Shown one piece after another: positions 1 to 8,239 of a DNA stretch of 64,000 nucleotides. This DNA is from Chryseobacterium caseinilyticum (GTDB lineage Bacteria > Bacteroidota > Bacteroidia > Flavobacteriales > Weeksellaceae): contig NZ_JACYFS010000001.1 in NCBI RefSeq assembly GCF_014837145.1, positions 1,302,001 to 1,366,000 of the forward strand, written 5' to 3'. The position numbers and the translations under genes were made by a program. The notes beneath the pieces were generated by a model that ran no database searches, was not told where the DNA came from, and saw only the letters and a program-made list of their open reading frames with translations. How positions within the stretch are numbered: the first letter of the stretch is position 1; every line of letters begins with the position of its first letter.

Positions 1-2328
1 GATCCCGTTACAGTGCCGGTCACAGAGTTTTATGGTTCTGCGGACGATGCCTTTTACGGCAACAACCCAATTTCTCCGACGCAGACCATCACAAATAACG
101 GAAATCTGGTTTCACAGACTTTCTACGTGAGATTTGAGCAGAGTGATGACTGTTTTACTGTAAGACCTATCACCGTGAATCTTGTACATCCCGTGATCGT
201 TAATTCTAATTTTACGGTTTGTGATTTTAGTAATGATAACTCAGAAAATGTAAATTTAAATCAGTTTTCAGCTTTAATCATCGGAAATCAAAATGCTACG
301 ACCACTTTTTATCTGAGTCAGGCGAATGCCATTGCAGGTACAAATCCTGTAACGACCGTTAATCTGAATGGTTCCCAGCAATATTTCGTGAAAATAAACT
401 CCTACAACTGTACTCAGGTTTATCCTTTTACGGTAGGATTGGTGGCGACTCCGAATGTTAATCCGAATGTCAACATTGTACTGAATAATATTTGTGATAA
501 TAACAATGATGGTGTAGAGAATTATAATCTTACCCAGGCTCAGACGCAAATCTATTCAGGTTCATCTGCTGTAACTTTTACGTATTATCAGAATTACAAT
601 GCAGCCAACCAGACGTTCTCAAACGAAATAACCAATGCGACAAGCTATCCGGTTACAGGAAATGCAACGGTTTACGTAAAAATTAAATTTAATTCAGGAG
701 AATGTTATTCGGCTTCAAAACTGACCATTCAGATGAACTTTCTTCCGGTGGTTGTAGTGACCAATAATGCGGTTTTAAATAGATGTGATGAAGATTTTAA
801 TTTAAGTGAAACTTTCACGCTTGCCGATGCGATTCCGCAGATGTACAATCCTTCACAGAATACGTATGCTTTATCAAATATCGATGTGAAATTTTATCAT
901 ACTCAGGCAGAAGCCAATGCAGGCAGCGCGGCCAATCAAATCGGAAATACTTTGGTAACGAATGTTTCAAGCGTTCAGGTTTGGGCAAGATTTACTGCTA
1001 AAACTACAGGGTGTTTCTCTGTGGCTCCGCTTCAGTTAAACACTTATTTCCCTCCGAAAGCCATTAATTCAACCATCAAAATCTGCGATGAAAATCTCGA
1101 CGGAAATTATGAAGTCAATCTGATGGCATTCACCAATCAGTATGTGGATTTACCTAATCCGATGAACACATTCAGCTTCTTCCCTACTCAGCAGGATGCT
1201 CAGAACGAAACGAACGGTATTCAGAATCCAACGATGTTTACAGCAAATCCTTTCCCTGCACAAATCTGGGTAAGGGTGATGAATATACCTGGATGTGATG
1301 ATATTGCCAGCATTAACTTTGTCTTTGGTGATAAACTTGTCACACAACCCGGACCGTATTTATTGAATAACGTTTGTGACCAGCTGAATGACGGTATTGA
1401 GGCTGTCAACCTGACTCAGTTCCAGAGTCAGATTTATTCCGGTGCCAATGCGACATTCACCTACTACCCTTCTTTGGCTGATCTTCAGGCGAATTCGAAT
1501 GTTATTTCAAATCCGGCTGCGTATTCTTTCAATCAAAACACAGGTCCGGATACCATTTTTGTAAAAGTAGAAGCTCCCGGACTTTGCCCGGAATACACAA
1601 CGATTAAAATCAGTCTGAAAAAAGTACCTGTTTTTACAATCGCAACGCAATATTTCTGTCCGGACGCAACATTCAGCTATACCTTAAAAGTGGAAGGACA
1701 CAATATCGTAAGCTATGTATGGACAAATCCTGCGGGACAAATTGTTTCAAACACTGATACGGTGACGAATATGAACATGGTGGGAACCTATTCAGTTACC
1801 GTCACTTCAGACAACGGATGCTCTTACACCGCAACGTTCGAGGCAAAATATTATGATGTGCCGGTGATTCAGCAAATGACAGCCAATGGAAATACCTATA
1901 CAATCACAGCGACCGGTTCGCAGCCGATTGTTTATTCAATTGACGGCATCAGCTGGCAGTCGGGTAATATTTTCTATAATCTTCCAACCGGAATTACGAC
2001 GTTCTATGTGAAATATGTTGAAGGAAAATGCATCGTTAAACAGGACGGAGTTGTTTTAGATATTAAAAACGCCATCACACCCAACGGCGACGGCATCAAC
2101 GATAAATGGATTATTAAAGACCTTCACGTCTTCGGAAAGAAAATGACGAACGTAAAAGTTTTTGACCGTTATCAGTACAAAATTTTCGAACAGGACACAA
2201 ACACGCAGATCATTTGGGATGGAACCATTGCCGGAAGAGCAATTCCTTCCTCAAGTTACTGGTACGTGATCACCCTTCCCGACGGCAGAACATTTACCGG
2301 ATGGGTTTTGGTAAAGAACACAAATTAA
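1..2328 (+). CDS. T9SS type B sorting domain surface protein (5' end missing)
   Basis: The frame is open to the first base of the window, so the gene starts upstream and at least 775 codons are visible. The protein has at least five spaced repeats with a C-D-x3-DG-x4-NL signature (for example near codons 70, 160, 360 and 455), each followed by beta-rich sequence. This is typical of very large flavobacterial adhesin-like surface proteins. The last ~90 residues begin NAITPNGDGINDKW and end in a WVLVKN-type strand. That matches the gliding-motility-associated (type B) C-terminal sorting domain, which sends proteins through the type IX secretion system to the cell surface. The substrate or binding partner cannot be read from the sequence. 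A terminator follows at once. Confidence 0.88.
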   Translation, partial: DPVTVPVTEFYGSADDAFYGNNPISPTQTITNNGNLVSQTFYVRFEQSDDCFTVRPITVNLVHPVIVNSNFTVCDFSNDNSENVNLNQFSALIIGNQNATTTFYLSQANAIAGTNPVTTVNLNGSQQYFVKINSYNCTQVYPFTVGLVATPNVNPNVNIVLNNICDNNNDGVENYNLTQAQTQIYSGSSAVTFTYYQNYNAANQTFSNEITNATSYPVTGNATVYVKIKFNSGECYSASKLTIQMNFLPVVVVTNNAVLNRCDEDFNLSETFTLADAIPQMYNPSQNTYALSNIDVKFYHTQAEANAGSAANQIGNTLVTNVSSVQVWARFTAKTTGCFSVAPLQLNTYFPPKAINSTIKICDENLDGNYEVNLMAFTNQYVDLPNPMNTFSFFPTQQDAQNETNGIQNPTMFTANPFPAQIWVRVMNIPGCDDIASINFVFGDKLVTQPGPYLLNNVCDQLNDGIEAVNLTQFQSQIYSGANATFTYYPSLADLQANSNVISNPAAYSFNQNTGPDTIFVKVEAPGLCPEYTTIKISLKKVPVFTIATQYFCPDATFSYTLKVEGHNIVSYVWTNPAGQIVSNTDTVTNMNMVGTYSVTVTSDNGCSYTATFEAKYYDVPVIQQMTANGNTYTITATGSQPIVYSIDGISWQSGNIFYNLPTGITTFYVKYVEGKCIVKQDGVVLDIKNAITPNGDGINDKWIIKDLHVFGKKMTNVKVFDRYQYKIFEQDTNTQIIWDGTIAGRAIPSSSYWYVITLPDGRTFTGWVLVKNTN

Positions 2329-2348
2329 TCATATATAATGAACAATAA

Positions 2349-2380
2349 GACCTCGCCTTTGAGCGGGGTTTTGTTGTTTT
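2349..2380 (+). terminator. Intrinsic terminator after the T9SS protein
   Basis: The stem CCTCGC (2351-2356) pairs with GCGGGG (2363-2368) with one G-T pair. A T-rich run follows (2369-2380). It lies 20 bases past the stop codon of the T9SS gene. Confidence 0.7.
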
Positions 2381-2401
2381 CCAGTTATTATTAAAACAAT
2401 A

Positions 2402-2475
2402 TCCGAATCATAATTCCCATCCTCTGGAGGGCTGGATTCGACCAAAGGGAGAAGACGGGGGTGGTTACACGCAAT
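2402..2475. repeat. Copy of the CTCTGGAGGG...GGGTGGTT repeat, left of the DUF559 gene
   Basis: This stretch contains CCTCTGGAGGGCTGGATTCG, then CCAAAGGGAGAAGACGGGGG, then TGGTTACACGCAATTTTA. A diverged copy with the same order of motifs lies just right of the DUF559 gene at 2955-3020, and a third palindromic copy lies at 3020-3078. The set therefore brackets the nuclease gene. Confidence 0.6.
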
Positions 2476-2536
2476 TTTACTCATAATATTTTTCACATTT
2501 CTAAAGAAATTCTTATCTTTCATTAAACACTTACCG

Positions 2537-2953
2537 ATGAGAGAAATCCTCATAGAAATAAACGGAATTCCGATTTACAAAAAATGCACTCACTATCTTC
2601 CCTACAATCCAAATTTAAAAATACCATTGCCAAAAAAACGAAAAGCAGGAATTCTAAATGAAGTAATATTCTGGAAGAAAGTCAGAGCAAAAAATTTCCA
2701 CAAAATTGATTTTGACAGACAGCGAATTATTGGAAATTATATTGTTGATTTTTATGTAAAAACACTCGGATTAATCGTAGAAATGGACGGTTCAAGCCAT
2801 GATGGAAAAGAGATTTATGATGGTGTAAGACAAGATTATCTGGAATCATTGGGGCTGCAAGTGTTCAGAATTTCAGATTTTGATATTAAAAACAACCTGT
2901 GCGTAGTGATGAAGGAACTGGAAGATTTTATTATCAAAAACTATAGCACGTAA
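2537..2953 (+). CDS. DUF559 domain protein (Vsr-like endonuclease fold)
   Basis: This 138-residue protein matches the DUF559 family, which is related to very-short-patch-repair and PD-(D/E)XK endonucleases. Supporting features are an N-terminal arm rich in K/R (KKRKAGILNE), the conserved FDRQRIIGNYIVDFY block near residues 70-84, then GLIVEMDGSSHDG and a C-terminal GLQVFRISDFDI. The acidic residues in IVDFY and VEMDG would be the metal-binding centre. No substrate is established for the family. The gene stands alone between copies of an intergenic palindromic repeat, which suggests that it moves with, or acts on, that repeat (inference). A TATCTTTC box near 2512 could be its promoter. Confidence 0.82.
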   Translation: MREILIEINGIPIYKKCTHYLPYNPNLKIPLPKKRKAGILNEVIFWKKVRAKNFHKIDFDRQRIIGNYIVDFYVKTLGLIVEMDGSSHDGKEIYDGVRQDYLESLGLQVFRISDFDIKNNLCVVMKELEDFIIKNYST

Positions 2954-2954
2954 A

Positions 2955-3078
2955 ATTCCTCTCCTCTGGAAAGTTGGATTCGATCAAAGAGAAAAGGCTG
3001 GGTGGTTAAATTGCGCGTAAACCACCCCGTCAAAAAATCAAAGATTTTTCGCCACCCCTCCAATGGAGGGGAATTTTC
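2955..3078. repeat. Palindromic intergenic repeats right of the DUF559 gene
   Basis: The first half (2955-3020) repeats the left-hand copy: CCTCTGGAAAGTTGGATTCG, then GGGTGGTTAAATTGCGCGTA. The second half (3020-3078) reads ACCACCCCGTC, an AT-rich AAAAATC/GATTTTT hairpin, then CCACCCCTCCAATGGAGGGG. It contains the perfect inverted pair CCCCTCC/GGAGGGG around AAT. Similar GGAGGGG...GGGGTGG units are, from general knowledge, common between genes in Bacteroidetes. Confidence 0.65.
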
Positions 3079-3184
3079 ATCACCCTTTTATATTCTCTTT
3101 CTTTATTTGCAGGGATTTTCTAATTTGAATATCTTTAAAACCACAAAAAATTCAAATCCAATAAAAGAAACCATAAACTTAAAC

Positions 3185-3760
3185 ATGATGTTCTTACATT
3201 ATTCTTGGATAATTTTAAGGCTCATAATAAAATATTTTAGTCTGATTTTATTAGTTGCTTTAGTTTTATTTTTAACAAAAAAATACGTTGATTATTCATC
3301 AACTGTTTATTTAATTTTTATAATTCCAATTCTATCACTGCTAATTTTAATTAATTTAATTGTCATTTATACCAGAGACTACTTAAAATATAAAAAGAAA
3401 AAAGGAAACTTTAGAACTTCAAATATTGTTATTTTGACACTTTTTGCTATTTCTGTCCTTCATTTCTCAGTTAACTATTATATGGAAAACAAAAGTGTTT
3501 ACCTTTCAGCAAATCTCAATGAAAGCAATACAAAATTATTTTTATATAGTGATAAAACTTTTAAAATTGCAAAATATTGGAATCATGGGGGTGACAATAT
3601 TTTAGGAAAATATGAATTGAAAAACAATATATTGACATTAAAAAAAGATGATTTAGAAAAAATATCGAACTTTGAAATCACTCATCGTTACAACATTTTC
3701 TCTAAAGACAGAATCATCACAACAGATAAAAAAGGCTTTAAGAACTTAATTTTTGAATAA
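3185..3760 (+). CDS. Small membrane protein of unknown function
   Basis: I do not recognise the family. From the ATG at 3185 the product is 191 residues. It has three predicted membrane segments (roughly residues 10-30, 40-62 and 78-94) and a polar C-terminal half of about 90 residues containing short beta strands (KLFLYSDKTFKIAKYW, LGKYELKNNILTLKK). That half resembles the small lipocalin-like domains often found behind membrane anchors. The frame stays open back to 3002, but that part runs through the palindromic repeat, so the start at 3185 (or the adjacent ATG at 3188) is preferred. It ends 6 bases before hutU. Confidence 0.6.
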   Translation: MMFLHYSWIILRLIIKYFSLILLVALVLFLTKKYVDYSSTVYLIFIIPILSLLILINLIVIYTRDYLKYKKKKGNFRTSNIVILTLFAISVLHFSVNYYMENKSVYLSANLNESNTKLFLYSDKTFKIAKYWNHGGDNILGKYELKNNILTLKKDDLEKISNFEITHRYNIFSKDRIITTDKKGFKNLIFE

Positions 3761-3766
3761 TTAAAA

Positions 3767-5752
3767 ATGACTTTCCAACAACAAATCCAACAAGGTATTC
3801 CCACCGAATTACCTCAGCCAAAACCATATGAAACCCACATCAACCACGCTCCAAAACGTAAAGAAATTCTTTCAGACGAAGAAAAAAAACTCGCTCTGAA
3901 AAACGCTTTGCGCTATTTCGAACCCAAATTCCACGCAGAATTGTTGCCTGAATTCAGGGAAGAACTGGAAAAATACGGCAGAATTTATATGTACCGCTTC
4001 CGTCCGGATTATGAGATGAAAGCAAGAGATATTGCCGAATATCCCGGAAAATCTGAGCAGGCAAAAGCCATTATGCTGATGATTCAGAACAATCTGGATT
4101 ATGCCGTGGCGCAACATCCGCACGAACTGATTACGTACGGTGGAAATGGTGCGGTATTCGGCAACTGGGCGCAGTATCTTCTGACGATGAAATATCTGTC
4201 GGAAATGACGGACGAACAGACGTTGACGATGTATTCCGGTCATCCGATGGGACTGTTTCCTTCGCATAAAGATGCGCCGAGAGTGGTGGTAACCAACGGA
4301 ATGATGATTCCAAATTACTCCAAGCCGGATGACTGGGAAAAATTCAATGCGCTGGGTGTTTCGCAGTACGGACAAATGACGGCCGGATCTTATATGTACA
4401 TCGGTCCGCAGGGAATTGTGCACGGAACGACGATTACCGTTTTGAATGCTTTCAGAAAAATCAATAAAGAACCAAAAGGAGGATTATTCGTCACTTCAGG
4501 TTTGGGCGGAATGTCCGGAGCTCAGCCAAAAGCCGGAAATATTGCAGGTTGCATTACGGTCATTGCCGAAGTAAACCCGAAGATTACCAAAATCCGTCAC
4601 GAACAGAAATGGGTGAATGAAATACACGAAAATCTGGATGAACTGGTGGCGAGAGTACGAAAAGCGCAGGAAAATCAGGAAACGGTTTCTCTGGCTTACC
4701 TTGGAAACATCGTCGATATCTGGGAGAAATTTGATGAAGAAAATTTAAGAATCGATATCGGTTCAGACCAGACTTCGCTTCACAATCCGTGGGCTGGCGG
4801 TTATTATCCGGTCGGACAAACCTTTGAGGAATCCAACACAATGATGGCAGAAAACCCTGAATTATTCAAAGAAAAAGTTCAGGAAACCTTGAGAAGACAC
4901 GCTGAGGCTATTAATAAACATACAGCAAAAGGAACTTATTTCTTCGATTACGGAAATGCCTTTTTACTCGAAGCTTCCAGAGCCGGAGCCGATGTAATGG
5001 CAGAAAATCCTACGATTGGAAGGGAGTTCAAATACCCATCTTACGTTCAGGATATTATGGGACCGATGTGTTTTGATTATGGTTTCGGGCCGTTCCGTTG
5101 GGTTTGTACGAGCGGAAAACCGGAAGATTTGCAGAAAACGGATGATATTGCGTGCGCTGTTTTAGAAGAAATGATTAAAACATCGCCGGAAGAAATTCAG
5201 CAGCAGATGAAAGACAATATCACGTGGATCAAAGGTGCTCAGGAAAACAATCTGGTCGTTGGTTCGCAGGCGAGAATCTTGTACGCTGATGCAGAAGGAA
5301 GAATGAAAATCGCTGAAGCCTTCAACAAAGCCATTGCCAACGGAGAAATCGGAGCGGTGGTTTTGGGAAGAGACCATCACGATGTTTCGGGGACAGATTC
5401 GCCGTACAGAGAGACTTCCAACATTTATGACGGCTCAAGATTTACGGCAGATATGGCGATTCACAACGTGATTGGCGACAGTTTCCGTGGCGCAACCTGG
5501 GTGAGCATCCACAATGGTGGTGGCGTTGGTTGGGGCGAAGTCATCAACGGTGGTTTCGGGATGTTGCTCGATGGAAGCTCTGATGCCGACAGAAGATTAA
5601 AATCAATGCTTTTCTGGGACGTCAACAACGGAATTTCCAGAAGAAGCTGGGCAAGAAATGAAGGTGCTGTTTTTGCGATCAAGAGAGCCATGGAAGCTGA
5701 GCCGAATTTGAAGGTAACGTTACCGAATTTTGTGGATGAGGGTTTATTTTAA
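3767..5752 (+). CDS. hutU: Urocanate hydratase (urocanase)
   Basis: The enzyme converts urocanate to 4-imidazolone-5-propionate, the second step of histidine degradation, using tightly bound NAD+ as an electrophile. The 661-residue product carries the family blocks GGNGAVFGNWAQYLL, YSGHPMGLFPS, YGQMTAGSYMYIGPQGIVHG, the glycine-rich NAD-binding VTSGLGGMSGAQPKAGNIAG, DQTSLHNPWAGGYYPVG, and GPMCFDYGFGPFRWVCTSG with the active-site cysteine region. It is longer than the ~555-residue proteobacterial enzyme, as I recall is usual for Bacteroidetes. No other hut genes are in the window. Its last 60 bases recur downstream at 6315-6374 (see findings). Confidence 0.95.
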   Translation: MTFQQQIQQGIPTELPQPKPYETHINHAPKRKEILSDEEKKLALKNALRYFEPKFHAELLPEFREELEKYGRIYMYRFRPDYEMKARDIAEYPGKSEQAKAIMLMIQNNLDYAVAQHPHELITYGGNGAVFGNWAQYLLTMKYLSEMTDEQTLTMYSGHPMGLFPSHKDAPRVVVTNGMMIPNYSKPDDWEKFNALGVSQYGQMTAGSYMYIGPQGIVHGTTITVLNAFRKINKEPKGGLFVTSGLGGMSGAQPKAGNIAGCITVIAEVNPKITKIRHEQKWVNEIHENLDELVARVRKAQENQETVSLAYLGNIVDIWEKFDEENLRIDIGSDQTSLHNPWAGGYYPVGQTFEESNTMMAENPELFKEKVQETLRRHAEAINKHTAKGTYFFDYGNAFLLEASRAGADVMAENPTIGREFKYPSYVQDIMGPMCFDYGFGPFRWVCTSGKPEDLQKTDDIACAVLEEMIKTSPEEIQQQMKDNITWIKGAQENNLVVGSQARILYADAEGRMKIAEAFNKAIANGEIGAVVLGRDHHDVSGTDSPYRETSNIYDGSRFTADMAIHNVIGDSFRGATWVSIHNGGGVGWGEVINGGFGMLLDGSSDADRRLKSMLFWDVNNGISRRSWARNEGAVFAIKRAMEAEPNLKVTLPNFVDEGLF

Positions 5753-5754
5753 TT

Positions 5755-6288
5755 ATGGATTTTGATCATAAGCATAAAGTAATATCATCTTTTAATCTTC
5801 CAACTTTAGGAATGATTGTAGGCCTTTCTGACGTGGAATTTGGATTCAAGAAAGGAATGGTTTTAAAATCAATTTCTTCAAAGCGTTATTGGGAAGTTCA
5901 GTCGAGAATAATTCATTCTTCGACCGAAAAAAGATTTGATGGCGAAACTGAAATTGTAACTCATACAAATATCAGAGAAATCGGCGCTTTAAAAGATAAA
6001 ACAGAAATCATTAATTCTTTCGAATACAATATTAAACCAATCGGACACCATGAAAAACCAACTTTAGATGAATTATTGGTTTTCAGTGTAACAGTTGCTG
6101 TTCATGTTATTTATAAAGTCATTGATATTTATAATGACTATTTATTATTGGATACTAATAATGGAGATACCGGAGTCATGCATAAAAAATATGTTTCCGA
6201 AAAAGTTCAGATCGGAGATTATGTCAGACATTGTGAACACAAGATTCATGATTTAGTTGATGAATGTGGCAATTTTATTATACGTTAA
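5755..6288 (+). CDS. Hypothetical protein inserted behind hutU
   Basis: I do not recognise this 177-residue protein. It begins two bases after the hutU stop codon and is clearly more AT-rich than hutU. It has no signal peptide or membrane segment. The C-terminal ~70 residues (YKVIDIYNDYLLLDTNNGDTGVM, then KVQIGDYVRHCEHKIHDL) look like a small beta-barrel or OB-like fold, but that is only an impression. A second copy of the hutU 3' end follows, so the gene appears to lie inside a small inserted segment and is probably recently acquired. Confidence 0.6.
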   Translation: MDFDHKHKVISSFNLPTLGMIVGLSDVEFGFKKGMVLKSISSKRYWEVQSRIIHSSTEKRFDGETEIVTHTNIREIGALKDKTEIINSFEYNIKPIGHHEKPTLDELLVFSVTVAVHVIYKVIDIYNDYLLLDTNNGDTGVMHKKYVSEKVQIGDYVRHCEHKIHDLVDECGNFIIR

Positions 6289-6314
6289 TAATTTGCTCCA
6301 TTAAAAGACATAAG

Positions 6315-6374
6315 AAAGCTGAGCCGAATTTGAAGGTTACGCTGCCGAATTTTGTGGATGAGAGTTTGTTTTAA
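6315..6374 (+). repeat. Duplicated 3' end of hutU
   Basis: These 60 bases match the last 60 bases of hutU (5693-5752) at 54 positions by hand alignment, and both end in TTTTAA. The reading frame and stop codon are kept. Four of the six base differences are synonymous (GTA/GTT, TTA/CTG counting two, TTA/TTG); the other two change GAA to AAA and GGT to AGT. The two copies end 622 bases apart and bracket the gene at 5755-6288. Confidence 0.9.
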
Positions 6375-6390
6375 AACTTTTTAAATATTG

Positions 6391-6420
6391 AAAAACCTGC
6401 TGTGAGGCAGGTTTTTATTC
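6391..6420 (+). terminator. Intrinsic terminator of the hutU unit
   Basis: The perfect 10-bp stem AAAAACCTGC / GCAGGTTTTT (6391-6400 with 6407-6416) has the loop TGTGAG and a T-rich tail. It directly follows the duplicated hutU end and was probably the original hutU terminator. The A-tract on the left means it could also serve the convergent gene at 6438-7718. Confidence 0.85.
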
Positions 6421-6437
6421 TTTAATAAATGTTTTTT

Positions 6438-7718
6438 TTATAGTTCAGAATATTTTTGGTTTAAATAATCAATCAGTTCCTCTATTAAATCAAAAGTTCT
6501 TATTAAAAAATCATTAGAATATCTTTGTTTCAAGAATTCTTTACTTCTGTGAGTTATTTGACTTCTTACCGTCATAACATCTCTTATTTGCTGATATTTA
6601 TCCTTTTCAATAATATTCATTTCCACTAGTGTTCTAAGCAACATCCCACTTGGTTTTAACTCAGACCTTTCGATACAAACAAATTCGGCTATTGTACGTA
6701 TTATTCTTTCTAACGTAACACATTCTAAAAGTATATCTTGTTCTAATGGATTATCTATAGTATGATAACTAATTGTATCTTCAATCAAAGATTCGAAATT
6801 TGTCTTCAAATGTTTTTCAAAGAATCTTTCTGCATCAAGAATAAAAATTGCTTGACCTGTAATTTCAAATGTTTTAAGAATATAGTGAATGTGTGCTTCC
6901 TTATTGGGCTTCATCCAATCACCTTTTGTAGTATCATAAGTTAAAAAAATTATATCCGTTTTTTTATCAAGAGCACATTTAATCATTTCATGGTAAATAA
7001 AATAATCACCGAATGGATTTTCTGGTTTTTCAATTATATCGGCAAGACCAGGAATAGCGAAATTAACTTTCTTTGTAATATCATTTTTTAATTTCTGTAT
7101 ATCTAGATTTTTTGTGAGATTTGAAAATTCAGTCTTTAGAAAATCAATCTCATCATCCTCTAATTTGTAGTTTTGGTTAAAAGTATCTATTAAATCAAGA
7201 AAATCATCTGAAAAGTTTAATTGCTTATTTTCAATTCTAAATTTGTCAATATCTTTTTTCAAATCATTAGAAACTTTTTCAAATGATTTTATTTGTTTTT
7301 CTATTGCTTTATCTATATAATCAAAATCCTTTAGAACTTCCTTATGATCACTTTTATATTTTATAGTTCTATCAATGATGTCTGATTTTAAACTTTCAGA
7401 CATTGATTCCAATGCCGATTGAAAATATTTTTGAATTACATCTTCTCTATTTTTAATAAACTCTTTTTGAACTTGACCTGACAGACATAATTTTCTGAAA
7501 TTATCTTTAAAAAACATTCTTAATAATTCTCTTTGCTTAAAAGATATACTATAAAATCTTAATAAAATGTTGGTATCCAAAAAAATAGGAATATCATTAT
7601 TCATTTCAAGTGCATCATTAAAATTATTATAGTAATGTTCAATTGCTTTTTTATAAGTTTTTAAATCAATGCTTATTTCAGGGGACTTAAAAGTTTGGTT
7701 CTTTTGAATTTTTATCAT
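6438..7718 (-). CDS. PIN-like nuclease with C-terminal HEPN-like region
   Basis: This 426-residue protein begins with a PIN-like fold of the PIN_8 (DUF4935-like) kind. Signature pieces are IPIFLDTN (Asp48), KEFIKNR (Glu86, Asn90-Arg91), GDYFIYHEM (Asp238) and IIFLTYDTTKGDW (Asp262, Asp267-Trp268), supplying the acidic residues of a metal-dependent RNase. A long charged alpha-helical insert (residues ~100-215), probably coiled coil, splits the PIN halves. The last ~110 residues are helical and hold RSQITH (Arg385-x4-His390), the spacing of the HEPN ribonuclease motif. It stands alone and is AT-rich beside repeats. By comparison with PIN and HEPN proteins in defence islands, a role in stress or phage response is plausible but inferred. 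Confidence 0.75.
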   Translation of the reverse strand: MIKIQKNQTFKSPEISIDLKTYKKAIEHYYNNFNDALEMNNDIPIFLDTNILLRFYSISFKQRELLRMFFKDNFRKLCLSGQVQKEFIKNREDVIQKYFQSALESMSESLKSDIIDRTIKYKSDHKEVLKDFDYIDKAIEKQIKSFEKVSNDLKKDIDKFRIENKQLNFSDDFLDLIDTFNQNYKLEDDEIDFLKTEFSNLTKNLDIQKLKNDITKKVNFAIPGLADIIEKPENPFGDYFIYHEMIKCALDKKTDIIFLTYDTTKGDWMKPNKEAHIHYILKTFEITGQAIFILDAERFFEKHLKTNFESLIEDTISYHTIDNPLEQDILLECVTLERIIRTIAEFVCIERSELKPSGMLLRTLVEMNIIEKDKYQQIRDVMTVRSQITHRSKEFLKQRYSNDFLIRTFDLIEELIDYLNQKYSEL

Positions 7719-8176
7719 GGTATTTTTTATAATCTTTAAAATAGTGGAAGAATCGGAGAAAACGTTGATATAAACTATATTTATTCAAATATAACAAAAC
7801 TACACCATCATTGATAAACGTTTTTTAACAAAAAGAGAATTTGATATTCAACCAAATTCTCCACGCTCGTGCGAGCATCTTGCTTGTACCATTATTTATC
7901 TTGAGACACGAGCTTGAAGCTCGCGCTAGCGGATTATGATGCAGAAATATTCATTTTCAAAACAACCTTTTAAAACTTCTTGCATCCGTAGAAACTCACA
8001 TCAAACTTAAAACAAACTTCCGTAGTCCTCCGTTCATTTAAAACAACCCTGTTTATAACTTCCGTAGTCCTCCGGAAGTCTCCTGCAAGTTGCGGGAAAC
8101 CTCCGGAGAACTTCTTTGGTTTAAAACAACATTGTTTGTAACTTCCGGAGCACTCCCTTGGTTTAAAATAAGACTG
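7719..8176. other. Gene-free interval with degenerate repeats
   Basis: No credible reading frame is present. From 7862 the sequence is GC-richer than its surroundings and holds short palindromic pieces (CACGAGCTTGAAGCTCGCG near 7906). From 8007 it holds degenerate direct repeats, listed separately. The right edge contains the promoter of the DUF6261 gene. Confidence 0.6.
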
Positions 8177-8182
8177 TTTGCT
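8007..8182. repeat. Degenerate direct repeats TTAAAACAA...ACTTCCGKAG
   Basis: The motif TTAAAACAA(N)-TGTTTRTAACTTCCGKAG recurs with variation at about 8007, 8038 and 8121, with a remnant at 8163 (TTTAAAATAAGACTGTTTG). Between copies lie CCTCCGG-rich pieces that can fold on each other (CTTCCGGAG, GTCCTCCGGAAGTC). Spacing is irregular and copies are 30-38 bases. They are not CRISPR-like. Confidence 0.6.
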
Positions 8183-8207
8183 ACCACAGAAGATTTTTTT
8201 ATATTTG
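8177..8207 (+). promoter_or_regulatory. Bacteroidetes-type promoter of the DUF6261 gene
   Basis: TTTG at 8177-8180 and TATATTTG at 8200-8207 are separated by 19 bases. This fits the Bacteroidetes housekeeping consensus (TTTG, 19-21 bases, TAnnTTTG). Transcription would begin near 8213, about 27 bases before the ATG at 8240. Confidence 0.65.
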
Positions 8208-8239
8208 ATTTCTAATTTATTAATTAAAAACGCAAACGT

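Noticed and set aside
3002..3184. N-terminal 61-codon extension of the membrane protein at 3185
   Set aside because: The extension is the translated palindromic repeat, so an in-frame ATG past the repeat is a better start.
3872..4423. 183-codon open frame antisense to hutU
   Set aside because: It mirrors a strongly conserved enzyme gene, has a Phe/His/Arg-rich composition typical of antisense frames and matches no family.
8007..8182. Possible CRISPR array
   Set aside because: Repeats are degenerate, of unequal length and irregularly spaced, with no constant-length spacers and no cas genes.
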